Assembly: GCF_023283825.1 (NCBI RefSeq)
Contig: NZ_JAKILD010000008.1
Span: forward strand, 1 to 64,000
DNA: 64,000 bases
Reading direction: 5' to 3'
DNA from: Shewanella olleyana
Lineage (GTDB): Bacteria > Pseudomonadota > Gammaproteobacteria > Enterobacterales > Shewanellaceae
In this document: piece by piece, positions 19,422 through 30,158 of the stretch
How positions within the stretch are numbered: position 1 is the stretch's first letter
How the letters are laid out: each line of letters starts with the position of its first letter
Translations under genes and position numbers: made by a program
The notes under the pieces: model-generated
Databases searched by the model: none
What the model was told of the DNA's origin: nothing
What the model saw: the letters and a program-made list of their open reading frames with translations, nothing else

Positions 19422-19555
19422 GAGTTACTTTGCCCTAGCATGATAAAAATGGCGCAAATTATAGCTTTTCCGAGGATAGTTGGCTAGGTAAAGTCTTCAA
19501 GATTGCTATAACAAATAACTAAGCGGCCTGAAGGATATTTGAAGTGCTAAATAAG

Positions 19556-19590
19556 TAATAAAAAGGCTAACACTTTATCGTTAGCCTTTA
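19556..19590 (-). terminator. nlpI terminator
   Basis: AAAGGCTAAC / GTTAGCCTTT forms a 10-bp stem with a T-rich run on the minus strand, directly after nlpI. Confidence 0.85.
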
Positions 19591-19609
19591 ATGAATTCTT
19601 GAATATGAA

Positions 19610-20521
19610 CTACTCTGTTGTTGCCATTTCTTGTTCACTCAGCTTTTGCTGCGCTTTAGCAAGCTCTATACGTGCATAGCGATGTTCGACAAAATCATAA
19701 ATGTTAGTTGCTAGCGTAAGACGATAGTAATCAATTGCTAATTCATAATCTTGCTGCTCCACCGCTTTTTTCGCTAGGTAAAAATAGGTCTCACATAAGC
19801 GCTCTGAGTATTCTTTTGGCTGACTTAGGTTCTCTTTCGCCGCTTCAAATACTTGCTCTTTAGTTAACGTCCCTAAATAGTAATCAACTAACACTGTTGA
19901 CCAAGCCTGCTCATTGAGTGATTTTCTATTTTCAATCAAGGCTAATTGCGCGTTTTCAGCACTTCTTGGAGAGTCAACTAAATACAACCATAAAGCACGG
20001 TAACCATCTGATGGTTCTTTAGTTAAAAAGTCTTGCATATCTTGAGCTGCAAGTTCGTAACGCTCGCCATAATATAATGCTATACCACGATTTAAATACG
20101 CATAATCATATTCAGGAGATAACTCTAATACACCATCAAAGGATTCATATGCACTTTCAAACTCGCCTTCTTGGGTATAGTAAATTCCTAAGAAATTGTA
20201 AGCATCAGCAAGGTTTGGTTGTAGTTTGATAGCTTGATGAAAATCGATTCGTGCAAGCAAACGCAAACCAACACTGTCATAAATCACACCACGATCATAA
20301 TGAAAGCGAGCACGCTGTTCTGAAGTTAACTCCATTGAGCCCAGTATTTCATTGAGCTTTGCCAAAGTCACTTCTAATTTATAGTCAGGTACATTTGGTG
20401 CGACCATCACTTTTCCAGCTGCGGCACTATCTGCACCACCTGATAAAGAAGCACAACCTGACAATAACAAACTGGCCCCCACACATAATGCGACGACTGT
20501 GGTACGTAATTTCTGTTCCAT
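19610..20521 (-). CDS. nlpI: Lipoprotein NlpI
   Basis: NlpI is an outer-membrane TPR lipoprotein that serves as an adaptor for cell-wall hydrolases and proteases in E. coli. Here it has 303 residues with a lipobox LLSGC (lipidated Cys23). TPR-like repeats lie between about 60 and 160 (for example ADAYNFLGIYYTQEGEFESAYESFDGVLELSPEYDYAYLNRGIALYY in the middle). Its position directly downstream of pnp is conserved in gammaproteobacteria, but a 450-bp gap with a palindromic element and the pnp terminator separates them here. AAGGT precedes the ATG. Confidence 0.94.
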   Translation of the reverse strand: MEQKLRTTVVALCVGASLLLSGCASLSGGADSAAAGKVMVAPNVPDYKLEVTLAKLNEILGSMELTSEQRARFHYDRGVIYDSVGLRLLARIDFHQAIKLQPNLADAYNFLGIYYTQEGEFESAYESFDGVLELSPEYDYAYLNRGIALYYGERYELAAQDMQDFLTKEPSDGYRALWLYLVDSPRSAENAQLALIENRKSLNEQAWSTVLVDYYLGTLTKEQVFEAAKENLSQPKEYSERLCETYFYLAKKAVEQQDYELAIDYYRLTLATNIYDFVEHRYARIELAKAQQKLSEQEMATTE

Positions 20522-20726
20522 TTAAATACCTTATCAGGTTCTATAATTACTTTGCATCATAACAACCAATACCCATTAGGGCTATGGAGATGCTAATAAT
20601 TTTTCATTTACAAATAGTAATCTAAAAAGAGGCTTATCGGCTTGAGAGTTCGACATCCTCAAATTCTAGATTCTTTGCTCAGACTATTCAGTCTAAAGAA
20701 CAGTTCAATAATATTGCAGAAAGTGA

Positions 20727-20900
20727 GAGTTTATACTAATCGGGATAAATAAGTGTTCAGAAATTGCGTTGGAAAAATCGCTTAGAACAAGGCAGGAATT
20801 GCAGCCAGCTAGTTGCTCTTCATACAAAATTCTAACGAAGTTATAAGCGATTTTAACCAGTAAGAATAATCATATTCTTATGCTGATTGGTATTGTACTC
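20727..20900. repeat. Palindromic element of a second type
   Basis: Imperfect ends (GAGTTTATACTAATC at 20727 and GATTGGTATTGTACTC ending at 20900) are inverted relative to each other. Inside, AAAATCGCTTA (20774-20784) pairs exactly with TAAGCGATTTT (20844-20854). An extra hairpin, AAGAATA / TATTCTT, lies at 20862-20880. The central arm resembles arm 2 of the elements at 7135 and 47362. It has no coding capacity. Confidence 0.75.
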
Positions 20901-20918
20901 CGACTCTAATTTTTAGGC

Positions 20919-20948
20919 ACAAAAAAGGAGACCCGAAGATCTCCTTTA
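20919..20948 (-). terminator. pnp terminator
   Basis: AAAGGAGA / TCTCCTTT hairpin with T6 on the minus strand, about 26 bp after the pnp stop codon. Confidence 0.88.
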
Positions 20949-20973
20949 TTCAATCAGAAATTATTGTCAGAAA

Positions 20974-23076
20974 TTATTCTGCCGCAGTTTCTTCTTTAGC
21001 GTTAGCTTCTTTGATAGAAAGTCTTACGCGACCTTGACGGTCAACTTCCATCACTTTAACGTCGACTTCTTGATTCATTTCAAGATGGTCAGAAACGTTA
21101 GCAACACGCTCTTCACTGATTTGTGAAATATGAACTAAGCCATCTTTACCAGGTAGGATGTTAACAAACGCACCGAAATCAACGATACGGATAACTTTAC
21201 CTTTGTAGATACGACCCACTTCAACTTCAGCAGTGATTTCTTCGATACGACGGATAGCTTCTTTCGTTGCTTCGCCATTTGAAGATGCAATCTTAACCAC
21301 ACCATTATCATCAAGCTCGATAGTCGTACCCGTTTCTTCGGTAAGTGCACGAATTGTAGCGCCACCTTTACCAATAACATCACGGATTTTCTCAGGGTTA
21401 ATCTTGATAGTCGTGATACGTGGAGCATGGTCAGAGATATCTTCACGTGGGCCAGCAATTGCTTGATCCATTACGTTTAGGATATGAACACGTGCGCCGT
21501 ATGCTTGTTGCAGTGCGATATCCATAATCTCTTTAGTGATACCTTCGATCTTGATATCCATCTGAAGAGCAGTAATACCGTCACGAGTACCAGCAACTTT
21601 AAAGTCCATGTCACCTAAATGATCTTCATCACCTAAGATGTCAGAAAGTACAACAAAGTCGTCGCCTTCTTTAACTAGACCCATTGCAATACCTGCAACT
21701 GAAGTCTTGATTGGTACACCCGCATCCATTAATGCTAATGAAGTACCACAAACAGAAGCCATAGAGCTTGAACCGTTTGATTCAGTAATTTCAGATACTA
21801 CACGAACACTGTATGGGAATTCTTCAGCTGATGGCATAACAGCAGCCATACCACGCCAAGCTAACTTACCATGGCCGATTTCACGACGCTTAGGTGAACC
21901 AACCATACCTGTTTCACCAACAGAGTAAGGAGGGAAGTTATAGTGAAGCATAAAGCGGTTAGTGCGCTCGCCCATGATGCTATCAATCTTTTGTGCATCA
22001 CGTTCAGTACCTAAAGTACAAGTTACTAGTGCTTGAGTTTCACCACGAGTGAACAATGAACTACCGTGAGTACGTGGAAGTACACCAGCTAGAACATTTA
22101 GAGCACGGATCATGTCTGGTTCACGGCCATCGATACGTGGCTTGCCACTGATGATACGACCACGAACAACTTTTTTCTCAAGACTGCCAAGTAAACCATC
22201 AACTTCGCGAGTATCAACATCAGGGTTGTTTGCAATTAATGCTTCTTTAGCAGCAGCTTTAACAACACCTACTTGAGCGTAACGATCTTGCTTAACTTCG
22301 ATTTGGTAAGCAGCAGTCATACCTTCTTCAGCTAACTCTTTAATTTGAGCTACTAAGTCTTGGTCTTGAACTGGAGCAGTCCAATCCCATGCAGGCTTGC
22401 CAGCTTCTGCTTTGAATTCAGCAATAGCTTGTACAACAATTTGTTGTTGGTCATGACCGTAAGTCACAGCGCCAAGCATGATTTCTTCAGCTAATGATTT
22501 AGCTTCTGACTCAACCATAAGTACTGCTGATTCTGTACCAGCAACAACTAAATCAAGATCACTTTCAGCAATTTGATCTACAGTTGGGTTTAATAAATAT
22601 TCGCCATCAATGTAACCAACGCGAGCTGCGCCGATAGGACCATTAAATGGAAGACCTGAAATAGATAGTGCAGCTGATGTACCAATCATTGCAACCATAT
22701 CAGGTTCAATTTGAGGATCGACAGAAACAACTGTGATGATCACTTGAACTTCGTTTTTAAAACCGTTAGGAAATAAAGGACGAATTGGACGGTCGATTAA
22801 ACGAGCAATCAGTGTTTCATCTTCAGAAGGACGGCCTTCACGCTTGAAGAAACCACCAGGAATTTTACCTGCTGCGTAGGTCTTTTCTTGGTAGTTAACT
22901 GTTAATGGGAAAAAGTCACGGCTAGGATCAGCTGCTTTTTTACCAACAACTGTAACTAATACAGTTGTATCGCCCATGCTCGCTAGAACTGCAGCGTCTG
23001 CTTGACGTGCAATAACACCTGTTTCTAAGGTGACGGTATGTTGACCATACTCAAAACTCTTTACTATTGGATTCAC
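20974..23076 (-). CDS. pnp: Polynucleotide phosphorylase
   Basis: PNPase is the 3'-5' phosphorolytic exoribonuclease of the RNA degradosome. Two RNase PH domains are followed by a KH domain ([12 protein letters not shown] at about 565) and an S1 domain ([19 protein letters not shown] at about 620), ending in an Ala/Glu-rich tail. The start is set at the GTG at 23076 (product [11 protein letters not shown]) because AAGGA lies nine bases upstream. The ATG at 23085 abuts that site with no spacing. The gene is separated from rpsO, its usual upstream partner, by a GGDEF-EAL gene on the other strand, so it must have its own promoter. Confidence 0.96.
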   Translation of the reverse strand: MNPIVKSFEYGQHTVTLETGVIARQADAAVLASMGDTTVLVTVVGKKAADPSRDFFPLTVNYQEKTYAAGKIPGGFFKREGRPSEDETLIARLIDRPIRPLFPNGFKNEVQVIITVVSVDPQIEPDMVAMIGTSAALSISGLPFNGPIGAARVGYIDGEYLLNPTVDQIAESDLDLVVAGTESAVLMVESEAKSLAEEIMLGAVTYGHDQQQIVVQAIAEFKAEAGKPAWDWTAPVQDQDLVAQIKELAEEGMTAAYQIEVKQDRYAQVGVVKAAAKEALIANNPDVDTREVDGLLGSLEKKVVRGRIISGKPRIDGREPDMIRALNVLAGVLPRTHGSSLFTRGETQALVTCTLGTERDAQKIDSIMGERTNRFMLHYNFPPYSVGETGMVGSPKRREIGHGKLAWRGMAAVMPSAEEFPYSVRVVSEITESNGSSSMASVCGTSLALMDAGVPIKTSVAGIAMGLVKEGDDFVVLSDILGDEDHLGDMDFKVAGTRDGITALQMDIKIEGITKEIMDIALQQAYGARVHILNVMDQAIAGPREDISDHAPRITTIKINPEKIRDVIGKGGATIRALTEETGTTIELDDNGVVKIASSNGEATKEAIRRIEEITAEVEVGRIYKGKVIRIVDFGAFVNILPGKDGLVHISQISEERVANVSDHLEMNQEVDVKVMEVDRQGRVRLSIKEANAKEETAAE

Positions 23077-23085
23077 TTGACCCAT

Positions 23086-23465
23086 TCCTTAATTATTTAC
23101 CTTTAAATTACGCGCACAAGTATACTGCAATTTATTACAATAGTTAAAGCGCATCGCAAAATACACGCAAAAAAATAATTAAAATTAATCTTCAGTTTGC
23201 CGATAAAATGACTAATCAGCAATGGCATAGATAACCTACCCACTATCAACCGCAGAATACATTATTTTCACTGTTCGAAATTGCAGAGTTGATATCACTT
23301 GTCGAAGCTATAATTAATGACTTTTCATACAATTTTGTCTAAAGTTAATTATTGTTGTAACAAAATAAGAATAACTATCAAATAATTAAATGAGTACAAC
23401 ATGATAAATGCATCAAATACGCATCAAAGCTATATATTTATACTAAAGCAAATGGAATCGTTTTA
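23086..23465. promoter_or_regulatory. Divergent promoter region pnp / GGDEF-EAL gene
   Basis: This 380-bp AT-rich gap must contain the promoters of both divergent genes. It also holds a 21-codon ORF at 23401-23466 overlapping the GGDEF-EAL start. No known operator is recognised. Confidence 0.55.
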
Positions 23466-23466
23466 A
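23401..23466 (+). CDS. Possible 21-codon leader ORF
   Basis: ATG at 23401 opens a 21-residue frame (begins MINASNTHQ, ends KQMESF). Its TAA overlaps the ATG of the GGDEF-EAL gene as TAATG at 23464-23468. The downstream gene has only a weak GGA far upstream, so translational coupling is possible. A weak GAG precedes the leader ATG. This is a hypothesis only, as short frames occur by chance. Confidence 0.3.
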   Translation: MINASNTHQSYIFILKQMESF

Positions 23467-25502
23467 TGACGCAAAGGTTTAAGTCTCTGACATGGAAACA
23501 AACTAACTTAGTTGTCTTTACAGCTTTGTTTTTTGCGATTGCTATTTTTGTCGTCGAGATCGCACTAGTTGTCGTGACTACCAAACAGCAACTAACCGCA
23601 TCACAACAAGAGCTACTCAATTCTGTTGAACAAACTGCAGCTAATGCTGTTTGGGCATTAGATGACAAACAAACCGAACAAACTCTAGAAGGTATTATCA
23701 AAATTGATAATATCAGCTCCGCAGTGATTACCCTTGATGACGGTAGCTTATTCGTTACAGCTAGTAATACACCGTCACACTTCTCAGATAGCTATGAAAA
23801 TTTAAGCCACTTCCTTTTCAATGATTTAAATGAAATATCACGGCTACTTTACAGACCATTTTACTTCGAAGGTAATAAAAAACAGCAACTTATTGGTACC
23901 TTAACTATCTTTTACGATACACAAGAAATGACCAACAACCTGTTTAATCAGCTTCAATTGGGATTTATTGCAACCCTTGCTCGCGCATTATTACTAACAC
24001 TAGTATTAACTATTGTATTCCATCGCTTTCTCACTCAGCCTATTGCGAGGATCAGTGAAGCTATTGATAAAATTGATCCAGATTTGCCTGATGAAAACCT
24101 ACTGCCTATTTCAGCTGCTCACAAAGACGATGAACTGGGTCTGGTAACCTCCAAGTTTAATCAAATTTTATTACAGTTTAGCCAAACTCAGAATAAACTT
24201 CGTAAAATGGCTACTCGAGATCCTTTAACAAGCCTACCTAACCGTACTTTATTACTTGAAACTCTTAACGTAACCATTCAAAGAGCTAGAGTACACAAAA
24301 GGCACTTCGCATTATTGTTTATCGATTTAGATCGCTTCAAAAATGTGAATGATTCACTAGGCCATGCTATTGGTGACCAATTTCTCGCTCGCATTGCTCG
24401 CATTCTAGAAACCGTTGTAGGAGATAGAGGCAGCGTGGCACGATTAGGTGGTGATGAATTTGTTATTGTCGCAGATGACATTGAGACACCAGATCAAGCG
24501 GCTGACTTTGTTGCTCGTATGCAGCAACACCTCAATGCGCCAGTTCAACTGAATGAACATGCAATTCACCCTGCCGCATCTATTGGGATATCAATTTATC
24601 CTGAAGATGGCCCAGGTGCAGAAGATTTAATTCGCCATGCCGATATTGCCATGTACAGTGCAAAAGCTGCAGGCTCAAATCAATGGGCATTCTTTAAACA
24701 GCAAATGACAGAAAATGCCGCAGTTAGGCTTAAAACCGAAGCATCACTGCATAATGCACTTAAAAACAATGAATTCCTACTCTACTTTCAGCCCAAATTA
24801 GACTTAAGAACTAATCAAGTTATTGGCTGCGAGGCACTGATCAGATGGCAAAAAAATGGAGAGCTTATCTCACCACTGTCATTTATCCCAATTGCTGAAG
24901 AAACTGGGATTATCATCCCGATTGGCAGATGGGTCATTGAGCAAAGCTGTAAAGTTATCCGCGAGTGGGAAAAGAAATACAATTACGCTATTCCTATTGC
25001 TGTTAATGTCGCTTCACAGCAGTTTGCAGATGCCAGCTTGGTATCAGACATTAAACAGTTAGCTTTGCGCTATCAAATTCGCCCTGAATTACTCGAGATT
25101 GAAATAACTGAGACATCATTGATGAATGATGTAGACCAAGCCATTGCCAAGCTAGAGCAGCTAAAGAGCGCTGGATTTGGTATTGCTGTAGACGATTTTG
25201 GAACGGGTTATTCCTCACTATCTTATTTACGTCATTTACCGATAACAACCATGAAAATTGATCGTGGTTTTGTTTCCGACTTGCCTCATGACGCAGCAAT
25301 CGCATCCACAATTCTTATGCTTGGACAGCAGTTGAATTTAGATATTGTGGCTGAAGGTATTGAGAATGAGGAACAACTTGAATGGCTGCAGCATCACAAC
25401 TGTCAAATTGGTCAGGGCTTCTTTTTCAGCAAGCCATTACCCCTTGAAGAATTTGAAGCAAAATACTTAGTCGAAATGCCGATACCTTTAGAGCATGTTT
25501 AA
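23466..25502 (+). CDS. Membrane GGDEF-EAL cyclic-di-GMP protein
   Basis: A 678-residue sensor for cyclic-di-GMP turnover. A transmembrane helix at about 15-35 and a second at about 163-185 flank a periplasmic sensor domain, and a HAMP linker follows to about 240. The GGDEF motif is intact at about 327-331, but the upstream inhibitory RxxD site is absent. The EAL domain has EAL at about 456-458, DDFGTGYSSL, a conserved TE pair and the late EGIE, so phosphodiesterase activity is plausible. Both domains look potentially active. It sits between rpsO and pnp on the opposite strand and ends at a terminator shared with rpsO. Confidence 0.93.
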   Translation: MTQRFKSLTWKQTNLVVFTALFFAIAIFVVEIALVVVTTKQQLTASQQELLNSVEQTAANAVWALDDKQTEQTLEGIIKIDNISSAVITLDDGSLFVTASNTPSHFSDSYENLSHFLFNDLNEISRLLYRPFYFEGNKKQQLIGTLTIFYDTQEMTNNLFNQLQLGFIATLARALLLTLVLTIVFHRFLTQPIARISEAIDKIDPDLPDENLLPISAAHKDDELGLVTSKFNQILLQFSQTQNKLRKMATRDPLTSLPNRTLLLETLNVTIQRARVHKRHFALLFIDLDRFKNVNDSLGHAIGDQFLARIARILETVVGDRGSVARLGGDEFVIVADDIETPDQAADFVARMQQHLNAPVQLNEHAIHPAASIGISIYPEDGPGAEDLIRHADIAMYSAKAAGSNQWAFFKQQMTENAAVRLKTEASLHNALKNNEFLLYFQPKLDLRTNQVIGCEALIRWQKNGELISPLSFIPIAEETGIIIPIGRWVIEQSCKVIREWEKKYNYAIPIAVNVASQQFADASLVSDIKQLALRYQIRPELLEIEITETSLMNDVDQAIAKLEQLKSAGFGIAVDDFGTGYSSLSYLRHLPITTMKIDRGFVSDLPHDAAIASTILMLGQQLNLDIVAEGIENEEQLEWLQHHNCQIGQGFFFSKPLPLEEFEAKYLVEMPIPLEHV

Positions 25503-25565
25503 CCAATTTAGATAAGATAATCACGCTGCTGAGTCATGCATTAAACGTTTGTTTTATTTCACTCA

Positions 25566-25595
25566 ATAAAAAAGGAGGCATAAGCCTCCTTTTTC
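25566..25595. terminator. Bidirectional terminator, GGDEF-EAL gene / rpsO
   Basis: AAAAAAGGAGGC / GCCTCCTTTTT hairpin with A and T runs on both sides lies between the two convergent genes. Confidence 0.9.
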
Positions 25596-25642
25596 ACGGT
25601 TTGAATTTGAACATGAAACCATATTCAAATTAAACGTCGTTA

Positions 25643-25912
25643 TTAACGACGTAAACCTAACTTCTGGATAAGAGCAGTATAACGAGCTACGTCTTTACGC
25701 TTTAAGTAAGCAGTAAGTTTACGACGTGCGCTAACCATACGTAATAGACCACGACGTGAATGGTGATCATGGATGTGCTCTTTGAAGTGACCTTGTAGAT
25801 GGTTAATCTGCGCAGTCAATAAAGCTACTTGTACTTCAGTAGAACCAGTGTCGTTTTCGCCACGGCTATATTCAGCTACGATAGCAGCTTTTTGTTCATT
25901 ACTTAGTGACAT
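25643..25912 (-). CDS. rpsO: Ribosomal protein S15
   Basis: S15 binds the central domain of 16S rRNA early in 30S assembly. The 89 residues match the family length and pattern, including [12 protein letters not shown] (about 21-32) and the RNA-binding [21 protein letters not shown] region. GGAG precedes the ATG. It is the last gene of the rimP-nusA-infB-rbfA-truB-rpsO run; truB ends 126 bp upstream. Confidence 0.98.
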   Translation of the reverse strand: MSLSNEQKAAIVAEYSRGENDTGSTEVQVALLTAQINHLQGHFKEHIHDHHSRRGLLRMVSARRKLTAYLKRKDVARYTALIQKLGLRR

Positions 25913-26038
25913 ATTTATCTCCAGAAAAAATTAAATTAACTCTAGCCAATCACTAACTCAGCCAGAGGGGGCGATATTCTAACTATATTCAGTCTCTATC
26001 GCAATAAAAAATGCAGTTCCGTCTACAAAAGCCTTAAG

Positions 26039-26983
26039 CTACTCACCGCTATGGTCGACAACCAAACGTTTTGGAGCCAATAGACCATCATCATTCATAG
26101 TACCAATACCAATGAATTGGCGCCCTTCACCCAGCGTCATTCGCACCAATACATCAGCAACTAAACCTGATGCTTGCACCGGCTGACCTTGCATAATGTA
26201 TTGCCCACTTGCCTCAGGTAAATTCACCTCTGGGAAATTGGCAACGGCTGTATCCATTGGTAAAAGCAACTCATCGAGTACTGCAAAAGATGATTCGTCT
26301 TCTTTGTCAGTCCCTTCAGCAAGTTCAATCAGCTGTTCAAGAGTCACCATTTTCGCATATGGATATTCAGCAACTTGAGTACGTCTTAGCATAGTGACAT
26401 GGGCGCCACAGCCAAGCATTTCACCTAAGTCGTCAATGATGGTGCGAATATAGGTGCCTTTAGAACAATGAATATCAAGGGTTAAGTCATCACCTTCAAG
26501 GCTCACAAATAGCAGTTCAAAAACAGTTATTGGTCTTGCTTCTCGTGGTACTTCAATACCTTCACGAGCATACTTATATAGCGGCTGGCCTTGGTGCTTT
26601 AACGCTGAAAACATTGAAGGCACTTGCATGGTATCACCACGAAAATGCTCTAATGAATCCTCTAGCAATTTCTGCTCAAACTTGACTGGTCTAATTTGAA
26701 CAACTTCACCGTCAGAATCACTAGTATCTGTTCGCTCACCCAATTTAGCCGTTACTAAATAACGTTTATCAGCGTCAAGAAGATGCTGAGAGAACTTAGT
26801 CGCTTCACCTAAACAAACCGGCAGCATACCTGTAGCTAAAGGATCTAACGCACCTGTATGACCTGCTTTGTTGGCATTATAAAGACGTTTGACCCGTTGC
26901 AAAGCATGGTTAGAACTGATGCCAGTACCTTTATCTAAAAGGACAATGCCATTAATAAAACGACCTTTGCGACGACGAGCCAT
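26039..26983 (-). CDS. truB: tRNA pseudouridine-55 synthase TruB
   Basis: TruB makes pseudouridine 55 in the T loop of tRNAs. The 314-residue protein has the family motif [23 protein letters not shown] at about 40-62, with the catalytic Asp in LDPLA, and a C-terminal PUA-like domain. Its ATG overlaps the rbfA stop codon (TAATG at 26981-26985), so the two are translationally coupled. Confidence 0.98.
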   Translation of the reverse strand: MARRRKGRFINGIVLLDKGTGISSNHALQRVKRLYNANKAGHTGALDPLATGMLPVCLGEATKFSQHLLDADKRYLVTAKLGERTDTSDSDGEVVQIRPVKFEQKLLEDSLEHFRGDTMQVPSMFSALKHQGQPLYKYAREGIEVPREARPITVFELLFVSLEGDDLTLDIHCSKGTYIRTIIDDLGEMLGCGAHVTMLRRTQVAEYPYAKMVTLEQLIELAEGTDKEDESSFAVLDELLLPMDTAVANFPEVNLPEASGQYIMQGQPVQASGLVADVLVRMTLGEGRQFIGIGTMNDDGLLAPKRLVVDHSGE

Positions 26984-27423
26984 TAATCTTTATCCTCAGG
27001 CTTTTCTTCAGAAGCATCAGCCTCTTCAGAACCAAATTCTTCTTGTCTAGCTTTATCTTGCTTAGCTTTGTCTTGAGTAATCACTTGGCTAACAAGGTTA
27101 GACATGCGCATACCTTCAACAAGCGAGCTATCATAAACAAAACGAAGCTCAGGCATAACACGCAACTTCATTCTGCTTGCAACCAGTGTTCTTACATATG
27201 GTGCTGCAGCTGTAAGTGCTTCAATTTTTTGATCGACTAACTCTTGATCTTCTTCGAAGAAAGTCACAAAGACTTTCGCAAAGCTTAAATCACGAGACAC
27301 ATCAACATCGTTTACCGTCACAAAGCCAATGCGTGGATCTTTCATATCACGTTGTAAAATCATCGCTAACTCTTGTTGGAGTTGCTGTGCAATACGTCGT
27401 GTACGACTAAATTCTTTTGCCAT
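26983..27423 (-). CDS. rbfA: 30S ribosome-binding factor A
   Basis: RbfA is a KH-fold factor for late 30S maturation and cold adaptation. The 146 residues begin [19 protein letters not shown] and include [14 protein letters not shown] and the [10 protein letters not shown] strand. The C-terminal 30 residues are an acidic/charged tail ([11 protein letters not shown]). It lies between infB and truB as usual, but a terminator separates it from infB. Confidence 0.97.
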   Translation of the reverse strand: MAKEFSRTRRIAQQLQQELAMILQRDMKDPRIGFVTVNDVDVSRDLSFAKVFVTFFEEDQELVDQKIEALTAAAPYVRTLVASRMKLRVMPELRFVYDSSLVEGMRMSNLVSQVITQDKAKQDKARQEEFGSEEADASEEKPEDKD

Positions 27424-27449
27424 AACATTAATACCTTATAGCTTTATAT

Positions 27450-27480
27450 AAATAAAAAAGGCGGCTAACGCCGCCCTTTC
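27450..27480 (-). terminator. Terminator between infB and rbfA
   Basis: AAAGGGCGGC / GCCGCCTTTT-type hairpin with T6 on the minus strand lies 5 bp after the infB stop codon. It would reduce readthrough into rbfA-truB-rpsO. Confidence 0.88.
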
Positions 27481-27484
27481 TGTG

Positions 27485-30133
27485 TTACAGCGTTCTGGCC
27501 ACCTCGACCGTCTCGAAGACCTCAATCTGATCGCCAACTTTGACGTCATTGTAGTTCTTCACACCGATACCACATTCCATGCCGTTACGAACATCGTTAA
27601 CGTCATCTTTGAAGCGACGTAGCGATTCAAGTTCACCTTCGTAAATAACCACGTTTTCACGTAGAACACGAATAGGAGCACTGCGTTTGATAGTACCTTC
27701 AGTAACCATACAACCCGCAATAGCACCAATCTTAGGTGACTTAAATACATCACGTACTTCAGCAAGACCAATGATTTGTTGCTTAAATTCAGGAGCTAAC
27801 ATGCCCGTCATTGCCGCTTTAACTTCATCAATCAAGTCGTAGATAACGCTGTAGTAGCGTAAATCAACACTTTCAGCTTCAATAGTCTTACGCGCTTGTG
27901 CATCAGCACGAACGTTGAAACCAACCATGATTGCATTTGATGCTGCAGCAAGTGTCGCATCAGTTTCAGTTAATGCACCAACGCCACGAGCAATAATGCT
28001 AACTTTAACTTCGTCAGTAGACAGTTTAGTTAATGAATCACAAATTGCTTCAAGTGAACCTTGAACATCCGCTTTAAGTACAATGTTTAGCTCTTGTACT
28101 TCGCCTTCAGTCATGTTGGCAAACATGTTCTCAAGCTTAGACTTCTGCTGACGAGCAAGTTTAACATCACGGAACTTACCTTGACGGTAAAGTGCAACTT
28201 CACGAGCTTTACGTTCATCACGTACAACTGTCGCTTCATCACCTGCAGATGGCACACCTGACAGACCTAAAATCTCAACTGGAATTGAAGGACCGGCTTC
28301 AGTGATGCTCTTACCGTTTTCATCTTTCATTGCACGGATTTTACCGTACTCAAGACCACAAAGAACGATATCACCTTGGCGTAAAGTACCTTCTTGAACA
28401 AGAACAGTAGCAACTGGGCCACGACCTTTATCCAATTTAGATTCAATAACAACACCAGCAGCCATACCTTCACGAACAGCTTGAAGCTCTAAAACTTCAG
28501 CTTGTAAAAGAATGCCTTCAAGTAATTCATCAATACCGGTACCCGCTTTAGCTGAAACGTTTACGAACATATGTTCGCCGCCCCAATCTTCAGACATCAC
28601 ACCGTGTTGAGCTAGTTCACTCTTAACGCGCTCAGGATCAGCTTCTGGCTTATCCATTTTGTTAACAGCGATAATTAACGGAACGTTACCCGCTTTAGCA
28701 TGTTGGATTGCTTCAATCGTTTGTGGCATAGCGCCATCATCAGCAGCAACAACCAATACAACAATATCGGTAGCCTTAGCACCACGAGCACGCATTGACG
28801 TAAACGCCGCGTGACCAGGAGTATCTAAGAAAGTGATCATGCCATTATCAGTTTCAACGTGGTATGCACCGATGTGCTGGGTAATACCACCCGCTTCACC
28901 ATCAGCAACTTTTGCACGACGAATGTAATCAAGTAATGAGGTTTTACCATGGTCAACGTGACCCATAATGGTAACAACTGGAGCACGAGTCTCTAGTACA
29001 ACATCATCTTCATCACGATCACCAAGTACTTGATGCTCTAATTCGTTTTCACGAAGTAGTACCACTTTATGGCCCATTTCTTCAGCAACCATTTGTGCTG
29101 TTTCTTGGTCCAAAATTTGGTTAATCGTAACCATTGAGCCCATCTTCATCATTTGCTTGATGATTTCAGTGGCTTTAATAGACATACGCGAAGCAAGTTC
29201 TGCAACAGAAACGGTTTCACCGATGCGGATTTCACCTTTAACTACTGCAACTGGCTTGTTAAAACCATGCGCCATTGATTCTGGAGCAGTGCTTTGATTA
29301 CGAGCACCTCTAGAACGGTTATCACGACCGCCTTTGCCACCACGTTTCTTGTTAGCATTTTTGTTGCGAGTACGACGACCGCGTTTCTCTTCTGCAGCAT
29401 CTGAGGTATCTTCAGCAGCACGAGCAGCTTTTGAAGTCGTGATATGGTGATCACTGTTTTTCTCAGCTTCAATACGTTGACGCTCTTCTTCAGCCCAACG
29501 CTTTGAGTTTTCTTCAGCAAGCTTACGAGCAGTTTCAGCAGCTTGTGCAGCTTCTTCTTTCTGCTTTTTAGTCATTGCTTCTTCTTGCGCAGTTTTAATG
29601 CGGTCAGCTTCAGCTTTTGCGGCAGCAGACTCTGGGTCTTCTGCTTTAGCTGGCTTAGCTTCGGCTTTTGCTTTCGCATCGGCTTCTTTCTTCGCTTTAG
29701 TTTCAGCATCTGCATTAGCCTTGGCTTCAGCTTTAGCTTTATCTTCAACAGCTTTTGCTTCTGCTGCAGCTTTCGCTGCGGCTTCTGCTTCTTGTTGCTG
29801 TTTAGCTTGTTGCTCAGCTTCTGCGGCTAACTCACTGTCATCACGCTTAACGAAAGTACGTTTCTTACGTACTTCAACTTTAACGTCTTTAGATTGTCCG
29901 CCACCTGCATTAACACTTAAAGTAGAAACAGTTTTGCGTTGCAGCGTCATTTTTTGAGGCTCTTTATCCGCACCGTGTTGCTTCTTCAAGTGATCTAGCA
30001 AGGTTTGTTTCTCTGTTTCAGAAACGCTGTCAGCTTTACTTTTCTTAATGCCTGCTTCGGCAAACTGTTCAATCAGTCTGTCAACATTCTTGCCCACTTC
30101 CGCGGCCAATTTATCTATACTTGTATCTGCCAT
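27485..30133 (-). CDS. infB: Translation initiation factor IF-2
   Basis: IF-2 is the GTPase that places initiator tRNA on the 30S subunit. The 882-residue protein has an IF2N domain, a long Ala/Lys/Glu-rich linker (about 95-260), a second IF2N-like segment, and the G domain with [11 protein letters not shown] (about 388-398), DTPGHAAF and NKMDKP, followed by C-terminal domains. GGGGGA lies eight bases before the ATG at 30133; a TTG just upstream is not needed. The tRNA it acts with (initiator tRNA-Met) is encoded 2.2 kb upstream in the same cluster. Confidence 0.98.
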   Translation of the reverse strand: MADTSIDKLAAEVGKNVDRLIEQFAEAGIKKSKADSVSETEKQTLLDHLKKQHGADKEPQKMTLQRKTVSTLSVNAGGGQSKDVKVEVRKKRTFVKRDDSELAAEAEQQAKQQQEAEAAAKAAAEAKAVEDKAKAEAKANADAETKAKKEADAKAKAEAKPAKAEDPESAAAKAEADRIKTAQEEAMTKKQKEEAAQAAETARKLAEENSKRWAEEERQRIEAEKNSDHHITTSKAARAAEDTSDAAEEKRGRRTRNKNANKKRGGKGGRDNRSRGARNQSTAPESMAHGFNKPVAVVKGEIRIGETVSVAELASRMSIKATEIIKQMMKMGSMVTINQILDQETAQMVAEEMGHKVVLLRENELEHQVLGDRDEDDVVLETRAPVVTIMGHVDHGKTSLLDYIRRAKVADGEAGGITQHIGAYHVETDNGMITFLDTPGHAAFTSMRARGAKATDIVVLVVAADDGAMPQTIEAIQHAKAGNVPLIIAVNKMDKPEADPERVKSELAQHGVMSEDWGGEHMFVNVSAKAGTGIDELLEGILLQAEVLELQAVREGMAAGVVIESKLDKGRGPVATVLVQEGTLRQGDIVLCGLEYGKIRAMKDENGKSITEAGPSIPVEILGLSGVPSAGDEATVVRDERKAREVALYRQGKFRDVKLARQQKSKLENMFANMTEGEVQELNIVLKADVQGSLEAICDSLTKLSTDEVKVSIIARGVGALTETDATLAAASNAIMVGFNVRADAQARKTIEAESVDLRYYSVIYDLIDEVKAAMTGMLAPEFKQQIIGLAEVRDVFKSPKIGAIAGCMVTEGTIKRSAPIRVLRENVVIYEGELESLRRFKDDVNDVRNGMECGIGVKNYNDVKVGDQIEVFETVEVARTL

Positions 30134-30158
30134 CAATTAAATCCCCCTGTTGATCGAC

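Larger units (their letters stand above)
20522..20973. other. Gap between nlpI and pnp
   Basis: The 452 bp hold the nlpI promoter region, a palindromic element (20727-20900) and the pnp terminator. No gene was seen. Confidence 0.6.

Noticed and set aside
29543..29957. Long plus-strand ORFs opposite infB
   Set aside because: They mirror the Ala/Lys/Glu-rich linker of IF-2 in other frames and have no ribosome binding site.
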